18,504 bases of DNA from UBA10110 sp964354145 (GTDB taxonomy: Bacteria > Patescibacteriota > Kazan-3B-28 > UBA10110). The first letter of the stretch is position 1; every line of letters begins with the position of its first letter. Below are positions 1 to 6,671 of this stretch, one piece after another. The notes beneath the pieces were generated by a model. The model saw only the letters and a program-made list of their open reading frames with translations. It was not told the origin of the DNA and searched no databases. The stretch lies in NCBI GenBank assembly GCA_964354145.1, contig CAYGXX010000010.1, positions 1 through 18,504 on the forward strand. Reading direction: 5' to 3'. A program made the translations under genes and the position numbers.

Positions 1-155
1 GACCCAAAGCCAAGGAAGGCGATGAGGTAGTAATTATTGGTGCTAGTAAGAACAAAAAAATTACTGCTACCGATATAGCGGACTGGGCAGGCACTATTAA
101 TTACGAAATCACTACCCGGATTCCAGAACATATCCCTCGCTTATTTATTAAATAA
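1..155 (+). CDS. alr: Alanine racemase, C-terminal end (partial, 5' truncated by window)
   Basis: The reading frame enters from the left edge, with its first whole codon at position 3, and ends at TAA 153-155. The visible 50 residues contain GDEVVIIG, then a helix-like stretch, then GTINYEITTRIPEHIPRLFIK. This is the typical end of the PLP-dependent alanine racemase C-terminal beta-barrel domain, where an INYE(I/L)xxR segment precedes a final PR(L/V)(F/Y) strand. The enzyme makes D-alanine for peptidoglycan, which fits murA elsewhere in the window. The catalytic Lys and Tyr lie outside the window, so activity cannot be judged. The stop is only 6 nt before the pyrG start, so the two are probably co-transcribed. 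Confidence 0.82.
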   Translation, partial: PKAKEGDEVVIIGASKNKKITATDIADWAGTINYEITTRIPEHIPRLFIK

Positions 156-161
156 ATTGAG

Positions 162-1790
162 GTGGTTGAGCAAGGGCGTAAATATATCTTTATCACCGGG
201 GGAGTTCTCTCCGGTTTGGGGAAAGGCATTACGGCAGCCTCCATCGGTAATATCTTGAAAGCCCGCGGGTATAGAGTATTTATGCAAAAACTTGACCAGT
301 ACATCAATTTTGATGCCGGGACGCTCAACCCGGGCGAACATGGTGAAGTGTTCGTTACTGATGATGGCGCCGAAACAGATCTGGATCTGGGGCATTACGA
401 AAGATTCACTGATGAAAATTATTCTCAAGAAAGCTCGGTGATGACGGGGCGGGTCTACAGTGAGGTAATCGCCAAAGAGCGGCGGGGAGATTATTTAGGA
501 AAGACAGTACAGGTTATCCCGCACATCACGGATCATATTAAGAATATAATCGTGGGAGCCGGTGAAAAATTCGCTGCTGATATTGTAATTACAGAGGTAG
601 GAGGGACGGTAGGAGACTTTGAGGGGATGCATTTTTTGGAAGCGATTCGGCAGATAAAGATTGACCAAGGCCCGAATAATGTGATGTATATCCACATTAC
701 TTTTTTGCCCTGGTTAGGGGTAACTAAGGAAATTAAAACTCGCCCGGCTCAATTTAGTGTGCGGGAATTGCAGGGATTTGGCATTCAGCCGGATGCGATT
801 GTATGCCGCTGTGATTATCCAGTGAATGAAGCTGCCCTTAGTAAAATAGCTTTGGCGGCTAGTCTGCCAGTGAGCGCAGTGGTGCCGATGGAAACTGCCC
901 GCACGGTATATAATGTGCCCCTGACTTTAGAAAATTATGGATTCGGCCAGTTTGTGGCTAATAAATTAAAGCTATCTAAAAATAAAGCGGATTTAGCCGA
1001 GTGGCGGGAATTGGTAAGCAAGATTTTGATGGACAAGCGCAAAGTCACGGTTGGATTGGTGGCCAAGTATACTACCATGGAAGATACTTATTTGAGCGTA
1101 TTTGAGGCCCTAAAAGCCGCAGGCTGGTATCATAATGTGGATGTAATTATTAGGCGCATTGAAGCAGAGAGTTTGGAATCAGCAGGAGCGGATGTGACCG
1201 AGATTTTGAGTGGCTGTGATGGATATGTGGTTCCGGGAGGATTTGGTATCCGGGGGATTGAAGGCAAGATTAAAGCGGCACAGTTTGCCCGCGAAAATCA
1301 GGTGCCGTATTTAGGACTATGTTTGGGTCTGCAAATCGCTGTCATTGAATTTGCCCGTAACGTGTTGAGTTGGCATGATGCGAATAGCACTGAATTTAAT
1401 GAAAATACGCTCCATCCAGTGATCCATATTATGGAATATCAGAAGCAAATTACTGACAAAGGTGGCACGATGCGGCTAGGGGCATATCCTTGTATTATTC
1501 CTCGTGGCACTAAGGCCTACGAAGCATATAGAAAATTAGATGTTTCCGAGCGCCATCGGCATCGTTATGAATTTAATAATAAATATCGCTCCGAATTTCA
1601 GCGTGCTGGTATGATTCTCTCCGGATTGTCCCCGGACAACCAGTTAGTAGAGATGATTGANNNNNNNNNNTATCATCCTTGGTTTGTGGGCACTCAAGCT
1701 CACCCTGAATTTAAATCCCGTCCCAACCGGCCCCATCCTCTGTTTCGTGAATTTATTGCGGCGGTTATCCGTAATACCTCGTTGCTCTAG
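162..1790 (+). CDS. pyrG: CTP synthase (glutamine-hydrolysing)
   Basis: Makes CTP from UTP, ATP and glutamine in the cytoplasm. The 542 residues match the usual family length. The N-terminal synthetase domain opens with KYIFITGGVLSGLGKGI (the P-loop-like segment; many homologues have SSLGKG) and is followed by a class I glutamine amidotransferase domain from about residue 290. The amidotransferase nucleophile is Cys387 in GLCLGLQ, and the His/Glu pair is His514 and Glu516 in AHPEF. The start is GTG at 162; no ATG lies nearby in frame and there is no clear SD, so translation may be coupled to alr, 6 nt upstream. Ten Ns (1661-1670) hide about four residues just before YHPWFVGTQAHPEF, but the frame is kept across them. 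The stop codon overlaps that of rtcB on the other strand. Confidence 0.97.
   Translation: MVEQGRKYIFITGGVLSGLGKGITAASIGNILKARGYRVFMQKLDQYINFDAGTLNPGEHGEVFVTDDGAETDLDLGHYERFTDENYSQESSVMTGRVYSEVIAKERRGDYLGKTVQVIPHITDHIKNIIVGAGEKFAADIVITEVGGTVGDFEGMHFLEAIRQIKIDQGPNNVMYIHITFLPWLGVTKEIKTRPAQFSVRELQGFGIQPDAIVCRCDYPVNEAALSKIALAASLPVSAVVPMETARTVYNVPLTLENYGFGQFVANKLKLSKNKADLAEWRELVSKILMDKRKVTVGLVAKYTTMEDTYLSVFEALKAAGWYHNVDVIIRRIEAESLESAGADVTEILSGCDGYVVPGGFGIRGIEGKIKAAQFARENQVPYLGLCLGLQIAVIEFARNVLSWHDANSTEFNENTLHPVIHIMEYQKQITDKGGTMRLGAYPCIIPRGTKAYEAYRKLDVSERHRHRYEFNNKYRSEFQRAGMILSGLSPDNQLVEMIXXXXYHPWFVGTQAHPEFKSRPNRPHPLFREFIAAVIRNTSLL
1661..1670. other. Assembly gap or masked bases inside pyrG
   Basis: Ten Ns. 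The pyrG frame continues correctly on both sides, so the true number of missing bases is 1 modulo 3 (10 is compatible). The hidden residues correspond to the variable stretch before HPWF in CTP synthases. Confidence 0.95.
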
Positions 1791-3238
1791 CCTTTAATGA
1801 CGGCGAGAGGTTTTAAGCGAGCAACTTTTTTGGCAATCCCCACCCTATCTACTACATCAACAATCTCATCGATGTCTTTGTAGGCTTCAGGCATCTCTTC
1901 CAATAACCCTCCCGGGCTGGCAGTTTTGAAAATTAACCCTAAGTTTTCTAGTTTTTTTACTGCTTCCGGATAGCTTTGTAGTTTCAGGGCTTGGTGGCGC
2001 GAGAGAGTTCTTCCCGCGCCGTGGCAAACCGAACCAAAGGTTTCTTCCATCGCTTGCTTTGTCCCCACTAACACATAAGAACTGGTTGCCATTGAGCCGG
2101 GGATAAGCACCGGTTGGCCAGTTTTTTGGTATCTCGGAGTTAACTCTGGGTGGCCGGGGCCAAAAGCGCGGGTAGCCCCTTTGCGGTGCACGATTACCTC
2201 CACTTCTTTGCCTTCCCAAATATGTTTTTCCACTTTCGCGATATTATGAGCAACATCATAAACAACTTGGATAGAGGTTTTGGGACCAAAGATTTTTTGG
2301 AAGGTAGCCCTAGTCCAGTGCAGAATCATCTGCCGATTGCCCCAGGCGAAATTAGCGGCGGCGCTCATTGCCTGAAGGTAATCCTGGCCTTCCGGCGAGT
2401 CTACTGGCGCGCAGGAGAGTTCGATATCTGGCACGGTAATGCCATATTTGTTCATAGCTTGACGCATCACGTTGACATAATCAGTGCAAACTTGATGGCC
2501 CAACCCGCGAGAGCCAGTGTGAATCATCACTGTCACCTCTCCAAGTTGCAATCCGAATTCATGAGCTGTCCCTTCATCATAAATCTCTGCAATTTCCTGG
2601 ATTTCCAAAAAATGATTGCCGGAACCCAGTGAACCGGGTTGAGCGTAACCCCGCTGTTTGGCTTTGAGGGAGACTTTGGCAGGGTCGGCAAATTTGATTT
2701 CCCCGTTGGACTCCAAGAATCCGAGGTCTTCTCGTTCGCCATAACCCTGCTCTACTGCCCAACGCGCCCCTTTGGTCAACATCTCCTCTAATTGAGTTGG
2801 GGAGAGTTTGAGTTGGCCTTTAGAGCCCAATCCAGAAGGGATCTCGTTAAAGAGGATGTCTGTGAGCATCTGGAGTCTTGGTTTAACCTCTGCTACTAGC
2901 AAACCGGTAGTAAGCAGTCGTACACCGCAGTTAATATCAAAACCAACCCCACCCGGAGAGATTACCCCGGTTTTAATGTCAAAAGCAGCTACTCCGCCGA
3001 TGGGAAAACCATAACCCTGATGAATGTCCGGCATCGCCATAGCGGGGCCGACAATCCCGGGCAATGTAGTTATATTTGCAGTTTGATCGAGCGAAAGATC
3101 ATCCTTAATCGCATCTAGAATTTTTTGAGAAGCAAATACTAATCCATCAGTGTTCATCCCGCTGATAGTTCCTTTTGGGATCCGCCAGTGGTAGTCGTCG
3201 ATTTTTTGTAATTTATCTAAAGTAATTTGTTTTTGCAT
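1787..3238 (-). CDS. rtcB: RNA-splicing ligase RtcB (3'-phosphate/5'-OH RNA ligase)
   Basis: GTP-dependent ligase that joins RNA 2',3'-cyclic-phosphate or 3'-phosphate ends to 5'-OH ends; it performs tRNA splicing in archaea and animals and RNA repair in bacteria. All signature blocks are present in 483 residues: Asp101 and Cys104 in FDINCG, His209 in SLGSGNHF, His240 in HTGSRGLGH, His331 in YDVAHN, and the guanylylated histidine His406 in CHGAGRTLSR. These correspond to the Mn2+ and GMP sites known from Pyrococcus RtcB, so the enzyme should be active. The ATG at 3238 lacks an SD but has TACACT 7 nt upstream, suggesting a leaderless mRNA. The archease gene lies directly upstream on the same strand, across a 72-nt gap that holds a hairpin repeat. 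Its stop shares the CTAG at 1787-1790 with the pyrG stop. Confidence 0.97.
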   Translation of the reverse strand: MQKQITLDKLQKIDDYHWRIPKGTISGMNTDGLVFASQKILDAIKDDLSLDQTANITTLPGIVGPAMAMPDIHQGYGFPIGGVAAFDIKTGVISPGGVGFDINCGVRLLTTGLLVAEVKPRLQMLTDILFNEIPSGLGSKGQLKLSPTQLEEMLTKGARWAVEQGYGEREDLGFLESNGEIKFADPAKVSLKAKQRGYAQPGSLGSGNHFLEIQEIAEIYDEGTAHEFGLQLGEVTVMIHTGSRGLGHQVCTDYVNVMRQAMNKYGITVPDIELSCAPVDSPEGQDYLQAMSAAANFAWGNRQMILHWTRATFQKIFGPKTSIQVVYDVAHNIAKVEKHIWEGKEVEVIVHRKGATRAFGPGHPELTPRYQKTGQPVLIPGSMATSSYVLVGTKQAMEETFGSVCHGAGRTLSRHQALKLQSYPEAVKKLENLGLIFKTASPGGLLEEMPEAYKDIDEIVDVVDRVGIAKKVARLKPLAVIKG

Positions 3239-3245
3239 AGATGAT

Positions 3246-3251
3246 AGTGTA
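3246..3251 (-). promoter_or_regulatory. Candidate -10 box (TACACT) for leaderless rtcB
   Basis: On the minus strand TACACT ends 7 nt before the rtcB ATG, which would place the transcription start at or next to the start codon. No -35 match is visible; the expected place is inside the hairpin repeat. Inference from spacing only. Confidence 0.35.
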
Positions 3252-3256
3252 ATCCC

Positions 3257-3294
3257 TCGACTCCGCTCGGGAATTATTCGCTGAGCGAAGTCGA
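3257..3294. repeat. Palindromic hairpin repeat between archease and rtcB
   Basis: Arms 3257-3270 (TCGACTCCGCTCGG) and 3281-3294 (CTGAGCGAAGTCGA) with a 10-nt loop. On the minus strand, the transcribed sense for archease-rtcB, 13 of 14 positions pair if one U-G is allowed. It resembles the short dispersed CTGAGCGAAGTCGA-type palindromes I recall between genes in many genomes; copy number here cannot be checked. It could stabilise or attenuate the archease transcript. There is no U-run, so it is not a standard terminator. Confidence 0.7.
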
Positions 3295-3310
3295 AGCGTT
3301 ACTTTAGTAT

Positions 3311-3742
3311 TTAAATATCGAAAATAATTCTAGCGTGCCATTGTTGATTTACTTCTTCAATTATCATTTGATGGTAGGTAATGGCCTTAATGTCAGTGAC
3401 GGAGCCGTGTTTAGTGAGGTCAAAGGCTTCTCCCCAGGTGGTCGCACGAATAGAGAAATTATTAGTGGTTGATAGTTCATCAACCTGGCATTTCGCCATC
3501 ACAAAATTTTCAGTATCAATTAAATACAAAAACTCTGATAAAAAGTTTATCATTAACTCTTTAAGATCGGCCCCGGTAGCAGAGATTTCTTTTTTGATAA
3601 CTGCCGTTATTTTTTCGGGATGCTCTACCCCCGTGTTAACTAAGCCTTGGGCTGCTAAGGTAAAAAGCTCCGGCAAGGTATCTGCCCAAATTTCTATGCC
3701 CGTGTCCGCCGGATGCTCAATGATTTGCACCGTTCCGCTCAT
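3311..3742 (-). CDS. Archease, RtcB activator protein
   Basis: Archease helps RtcB become guanylylated and turn over. The 143-residue protein has the family hallmarks: HPADTGI near the N-terminus (usual form HTADIGI, with an acidic metal ligand), the helix FTLAAQGL, the segment ELMINFLSEFLYLIDTE, and the C-terminal KAITYHQM motif (commonly VKAxTYH). It precedes rtcB on the same strand, an arrangement found in many archaea and bacteria. The start is ATG at 3742. No SD precedes it, but TACAAT lies 6 nt upstream, suggesting its own promoter and a leaderless mRNA downstream of the rpmA terminator. No truncation or missing motif is seen. Confidence 0.93.
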   Translation of the reverse strand: MSGTVQIIEHPADTGIEIWADTLPELFTLAAQGLVNTGVEHPEKITAVIKKEISATGADLKELMINFLSEFLYLIDTENFVMAKCQVDELSTTNNFSIRATTWGEAFDLTKHGSVTDIKAITYHQMIIEEVNQQWHARIIFDI

Positions 3743-3748
3743 GTATTC

Positions 3749-3754
3749 ATTGTA
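3749..3754 (-). promoter_or_regulatory. Candidate -10 box (TACAAT) for leaderless archease
   Basis: Minus-strand TACAAT ends 6 nt before the archease ATG. It lies just after the predicted rpmA terminator, so archease-rtcB would need its own start. No -35 is recognisable. Confidence 0.4.
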
Positions 3755-3761
3755 ACTGATT

Positions 3762-3785
3762 AATAAAAATGCCGCGATTAGCGGC
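3762..3785 (-). terminator. Rho-independent terminator after rpmA
   Basis: Read on the minus strand: GCCGC-TAATC-GCGGC, a perfect 5-bp GC stem, followed by ATTTTTATT. It lies about 25 nt past the rpmA stop and before archease, so it separates the two transcripts. The stem is short, so termination may be partial. Confidence 0.7.
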
Positions 3786-3809
3786 TATGGTTCAGTATTG
3801 TATTGCTAA

Positions 3810-4082
3810 CTAAATTACACTAACAAAGGTGCCCTTTTTGAGATTGATGCCAGCGCTGCGGACCTTTTTCGCCGAGAACTTAACTTTGCCATCTTTTCTG
3901 GCGAATAAGGTGTGATCTTTGCCCATCTCCACACCAATTCCGGCGCGGTATTTTTGGCCTCTCTGGCGCACAATAATCTGACCGGTCCGAATACCTTGAC
4001 CGCCATAGATTTTGACCCCCAGCATTTTGGGTTGGGAATCTCTGAGGTTTTTTGCGGTGCCGCCCGCCTTAACATGTGCCAT
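3810..4082 (-). CDS. rpmA: Large ribosomal subunit protein bL27
   Basis: bL27 sits at the base of the 50S central protuberance and its N-terminal tail reaches towards the peptidyl-transferase centre. The 90-residue protein has the expected order: MAHVKAGGTAKNLRDS (usual MAHKKGGGSTRNGRDS), LGVKIYGGQ, GQIIVRQRG, and the core GKDHTLFARKDGKVKF. It begins MAH directly, without the cleaved N-terminal extension seen in Firmicutes. It normally follows rplU (bL21), which is absent here; bL27 stands alone between terminators. No SD is visible upstream of the ATG. Confidence 0.97.
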   Translation of the reverse strand: MAHVKAGGTAKNLRDSQPKMLGVKIYGGQGIRTGQIIVRQRGQKYRAGIGVEMGKDHTLFARKDGKVKFSAKKVRSAGINLKKGTFVSVI

Positions 4083-4138
4083 AACGGGGAGAGATTAGAG
4101 AATAGAGACTAGAATATAAGGGTTAGAAATACCCTGAT

Positions 4139-4167
4139 AAATTACAGGAAAGTCAGGCTGAAGTCAA
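4139..4167 (-). promoter_or_regulatory. Possible promoter for rpmA
   Basis: Minus strand: TTGACT (4167-4162), 17-nt spacer, TAATTT (4144-4139). The -35 is good and the -10 is poor (3 of 6 consensus bases). It would give a leader of roughly 50 nt carrying a small AGGGT/ACCCT hairpin. The rest of 4083-4210 shows no gene. Confidence 0.28.
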
Positions 4168-4210
4168 TCATTTTTGAAGACTTAGCGCACCATGACCCAA
4201 CAGGAAACAA

Positions 4211-4240
4211 GATAAGGAAAAGGAGCCCCTGTTGGGCTCC
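4211..4240 (-). terminator. Rho-independent terminator of the small membrane-protein cassette
   Basis: On the minus strand GGAGCCC-AACAG-GGGCTCC (perfect 7-bp stem, positions 4240-4222) is followed by TTTTCCTTATC. It lies about 75 nt past the stop of the 118-residue gene and closes its transcription unit. Confidence 0.85.
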
Positions 4241-4313
4241 CTCAGTTACAATGACCATCAGTCTTCGTTTGATAGAACAGGCTACCCGATATCAGAATGT
4301 CGTTTGTGGGAAA

Positions 4314-4670
4314 TCATGAATATAAATGGGTAGCTTGTCCCGCCCGTTGCTGGTCGTTCCCGGACCCGCCGTAGATCGCCCCGATGAGCATGACCGTACA
4401 ATTAAAGTTGGGGCTGTACGCTACAGACACGCCCGATCGGGCCGAGGCCGTCGTTGTCATCAACGGCACCTCCTGGTTCTGGGTGGGGACGGTGGTCATC
4501 TCGCAGTCGAAATTATTTGTCGTTCCGTCTGCTGCATCCGTCATGATGCAGGGCGGGTTGCCGCTACCGCGGCAGTACATGCTGCTGGGCGCGGCTATAG
4601 CCACCACGATGATGGCAAGAAGCACAGCCACCACGAGCAGCAGCATAAGACTTAAGGAGCGAAGAACCAT
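4314..4670 (-). CDS. Small membrane-anchored protein of unknown function, four extracytoplasmic cysteines
   Basis: I do not recognise this protein. It has 118 residues. A long hydrophobic segment (about 5-27) follows a short start with one Arg, so it is either a signal anchor or an uncleaved signal peptide. The rest is Thr/Ser/Asn/Gly-rich with cysteines at 33, 41, 56 and 91, which could form two disulfides outside the cell. There is no LPXTG-like tail. The start is set by AAAGGAGG (4686-4679), 8 nt before ATG 4670; the longer reading (ATG at 4703) would put this SD inside the gene. Codon choice is rich in GCC, CTG, GTG and ATC, unlike the AAA/TTA-rich neighbours. It has its own consensus promoter and terminator, suggesting strong independent expression and possibly acquisition from elsewhere. 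Coding status is supported by the SD, hydrophobic start and flanking signals; the function is unknown. Confidence 0.72.
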   Translation of the reverse strand: MVLRSLSLMLLLVVAVLLAIIVVAIAAPSSMYCRGSGNPPCIMTDAADGTTNNFDCEMTTVPTQNQEVPLMTTTASARSGVSVAYSPNFNCTVMLIGAIYGGSGNDQQRAGQATHLYS

Positions 4671-4678
4671 CCTTTGTT

Positions 4679-4686
4679 CCTCCTTT
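4679..4686 (-). promoter_or_regulatory. Strong Shine-Dalgarno that decides the start of the 118-residue gene
   Basis: Minus-strand AAAGGAGG with an 8-nt spacer to ATG 4670. It is notable because most other genes in this window show no SD. Confidence 0.85.
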
Positions 4687-4691
4687 TTCTG

Positions 4692-4724
4692 GCTCTGCGT
4701 CAAAGGCAGAGCAGACCAGGTCTG
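4692..4724 (-). promoter_or_regulatory. Two-hairpin 5' leader with operator-like palindrome
   Basis: GCTCTGC (4692-4698) pairs perfectly with GCAGAGC (4706-4712) around a 7-nt loop. Next to it CAGACC-A-GGTCTG (4712-4724) is a perfect 13-nt dyad with a 1-nt centre, too tight for an RNA hairpin and more like a repressor site. Both lie between the promoter and the SD. Confidence 0.5.
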
Positions 4725-4739
4725 TGATGGTTACGCTTT

Positions 4740-4767
4740 ATTATAATGCTTTATTTAAATATGTCAA
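4740..4767 (-). promoter_or_regulatory. Consensus sigma-70 promoter for the 118-residue gene
   Basis: Minus strand: TTGACA (4767-4762), 16-nt AT-rich spacer, TATAAT (4745-4740). Both hexamers are perfect. The start should fall near 4733, giving a leader of about 63 nt. Confidence 0.88.
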
Positions 4768-4806
4768 GAGTTATCTGGTCTGGCGGCCCAAATCTGGCCT
4801 AGCTCT

Positions 4807-6054
4807 CTATGTTCTCTCGAAAACGAAAAGTTCTCGCAATATCAGTTGGTCGGGGCGGGAGTACAGAAACCCACCGCGCTTACTGATCCCAGGGTCTTTT
4901 TTGACCATATCGGGGGGAAGGATCTGCTTCGGCACATACCCCAGCTTTTTGATTTCATCCAGGATTTCTACGTAGCGCAAACCATCCCGGGTTTTGAAGA
5001 TAGGAAAAACCATGCCGATTTTCTTTACCGAACCAAAGTGTTTCTTTGAATTAATAAAAAACTGGTAATACAACTGTCCCAGCTCTTTGCTGATTTGTTC
5101 AGCATCGCGACCAAATAGGATGCGTTTTAAGGGCGGCCCCAAGTATGGTTCAGTGACAATGGCAACCTCCGGAGAGTTCAGGCGCTCCCATTTAATCTTA
5201 GTGGCATCAGCCTCCTTGATGTGAGTTCGCAAGTTAATTTTGGGTAATTTCTTCAATTTGAGAAACCAGTCTAAGTTATTGATGGTGTTTTTTACAGCAT
5301 CCTCGGAAATATCCGAACCATAAATATTTAAGCCCAATAGAGCAGCTTCCTGCAAAACAATACCACTACCGCAGAAGGGGTCATAAATTACTTGGGTGCG
5401 ATTGCTGCGGGTCAAATTGAGTAACATTTGGGCTAGTTTAGGCGGTAACATTCCGGACTTGGCATCCGGCGAAGGCTTATCCCAGTCCCGCTCGGAATAA
5501 GATTGATAATCTTGCACACTCAGGGTTTTGCCAATGTAATAATTGGTGCCATCGCGGATAAGCGAGATTTCGGCGCCCGTATCAATGAGCTGGTTGCGCT
5601 CCACTTGGACGCTGCTAAGGCGCATGGAACGATCTTCAATATAACGGATGCTGTAAGTATCTTTGAGTTTGCGTTTGATGTTGTAAGCAAAATTATTCAG
5701 CCAATTCAACTCAGCATAAGTAGGGTCTGGTTCGGAATAAACGCTGATACCAAAGTTGATCTTCCGGTCTTTTTGCGCGAAGAATTCTTTGATTAGTTTT
5801 TCTGGGGTTAAAATCTTCTCTAGTTCAAAAACCTTGCCGCGAAACTCTCCCTTAATAATGAAAATTTTGATAATCCCGCCCAGCTGGTCTTGAAGCCCTG
5901 CGATGCTGCCTGGAGAGCGCTGGATATCAATGATTAAAATATCGTGCAGTAATTGATACTTACCATAGGGGATTTTGTGGTTCTCTAAGAAGCTCAGGAG
6001 CTCGGCTAAGCTTAAAGTGGGGTGGTTACCGAATAAAAAGGCGTATTTGGTCAT
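4807..6054 (-). CDS. Trm11/UPF0020-like SAM-dependent RNA methyltransferase
   Basis: Probably methylates guanosine at N2 in tRNA (the Trm11/Trm14 type modifies G10 or G6); the exact target is inferred, not shown. In 415 residues, roughly 1-180 form a THUMP-like RNA-binding part that I cannot define closely. Then come KSGMLPPKLAQMLLNL (200-215), the usual lead-in of this family, the SAM motif I DPFCGSG (225-231), GSDIS (246-250), and a catalytic-loop equivalent TEPYLGPP (301-308) in place of the usual (N/D)PP(Y/F) or DPYG. The ATG at 6054 has no clear SD. It is divergent from tsaC and appears to share the same -10 region. No terminator is seen before the next minus-strand cassette. Confidence 0.83.
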   Translation of the reverse strand: MTKYAFLFGNHPTLSLAELLSFLENHKIPYGKYQLLHDILIIDIQRSPGSIAGLQDQLGGIIKIFIIKGEFRGKVFELEKILTPEKLIKEFFAQKDRKINFGISVYSEPDPTYAELNWLNNFAYNIKRKLKDTYSIRYIEDRSMRLSSVQVERNQLIDTGAEISLIRDGTNYYIGKTLSVQDYQSYSERDWDKPSPDAKSGMLPPKLAQMLLNLTRSNRTQVIYDPFCGSGIVLQEAALLGLNIYGSDISEDAVKNTINNLDWFLKLKKLPKINLRTHIKEADATKIKWERLNSPEVAIVTEPYLGPPLKRILFGRDAEQISKELGQLYYQFFINSKKHFGSVKKIGMVFPIFKTRDGLRYVEILDEIKKLGYVPKQILPPDMVKKDPGISKRGGFLYSRPDQLILRELFVFERT

Positions 6055-6079
6055 GAGGCTCTCTAGGAGTAGCGATTTT

Positions 6080-6087
6080 AGTATAAT
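6080..6087. promoter_or_regulatory. Overlapping divergent -10 boxes (Trm11-like gene / tsaC)
   Basis: Plus strand TATAAT at 6082-6087 ends 8 nt before the tsaC ATG. Minus strand TATACT at 6085-6080 faces the methyltransferase gene. The whole intergenic gap is 41 nt. No -35 is recognisable for either direction. Confidence 0.55.
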
Positions 6088-6095
6088 TAAGCGGG

Positions 6096-6671
6096 ATGGA
6101 GGTAATCAAGCTTACATTAGGAAACATGGGTCGGGGAGCGATGGCTCGAATCGGTCGGATTTTGGTCTCGGGCGGGGTGATCGCTTACCCTTCAGATACA
6201 GTATACGGCTTGGGGGCGATCATTAGCTCGAAAAAAGCCGTAGAGAAGATCCGCTACATTAAAGGCAGGGATTATACCAAGCCTTTGTCAATCTTAGTCC
6301 GAGATACGGCTATGGCGGTGCGTTATAGCTATATTACTACTGAGGCGAACTCCTATCTCCCGGGTCCCTACACAGTATTAGTGGCTAAAAAGCCGTTAGT
6401 GAAAGATTGGGTGAGCAATAATGATATGGTGGGCATTCGCCTGCCTGACTTTTGGTTTACTAAGGAACTTATGCATAATGTGGTTGAACCGATCATCACC
6501 ACTTCTGCAAATTTGAGCGGCTATCCGCCAGCGTATTCAATCCGGGAATTATTGCAGCAATTAGGCGACCGGGCTAAAATGATTGATTTGATTGTGGATG
6601 CCGGAGTGCTACTGCGGCGCCCCCTCTCAAAAATAGTGGATTTAACCAATAAGAGAATAATCGAACGATGA
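6096..6671 (+). CDS. tsaC: L-threonylcarbamoyladenylate synthase (YrdC/Sua5 domain)
   Basis: Makes threonylcarbamoyl-AMP from threonine, bicarbonate and ATP, the first step of t6A37 synthesis in ANN-decoding tRNAs. The 191 residues are one YrdC domain: GGVIAYPSDTVYGLG (26-40), KGRDYTKPLS (56-65) with the basic substrate-binding residues, LPGPYTVL (88-95), GIRLP (113-117) and TSANLSG (136-142). The final motif reads PLSKIVDL instead of the usual PSTIVD(L), a small deviation near the nucleotide site. There is no Sua5 C-terminal domain. ATG 6096 has no SD, but TATAAT ends 8 nt upstream, so the mRNA is probably leaderless. Its stop overlaps the glyA start by ATGA (6668-6671), indicating coupled translation. 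Confidence 0.94.
   Translation: MEVIKLTLGNMGRGAMARIGRILVSGGVIAYPSDTVYGLGAIISSKKAVEKIRYIKGRDYTKPLSILVRDTAMAVRYSYITTEANSYLPGPYTVLVAKKPLVKDWVSNNDMVGIRLPDFWFTKELMHNVVEPIITTSANLSGYPPAYSIRELLQQLGDRAKMIDLIVDAGVLLRRPLSKIVDLTNKRIIER

Noticed and set aside
4314..4670. Sortase substrate
   Set aside because: No LPXTG-like motif, C-terminal hydrophobic helix or basic tail in the 118-residue protein; the only hydrophobic segment is N-terminal.
4671..4703. Longer start (ATG 4703) for the 118-residue gene
   Set aside because: It would place the strong SD inside the coding region and add a charged stretch before the signal anchor.
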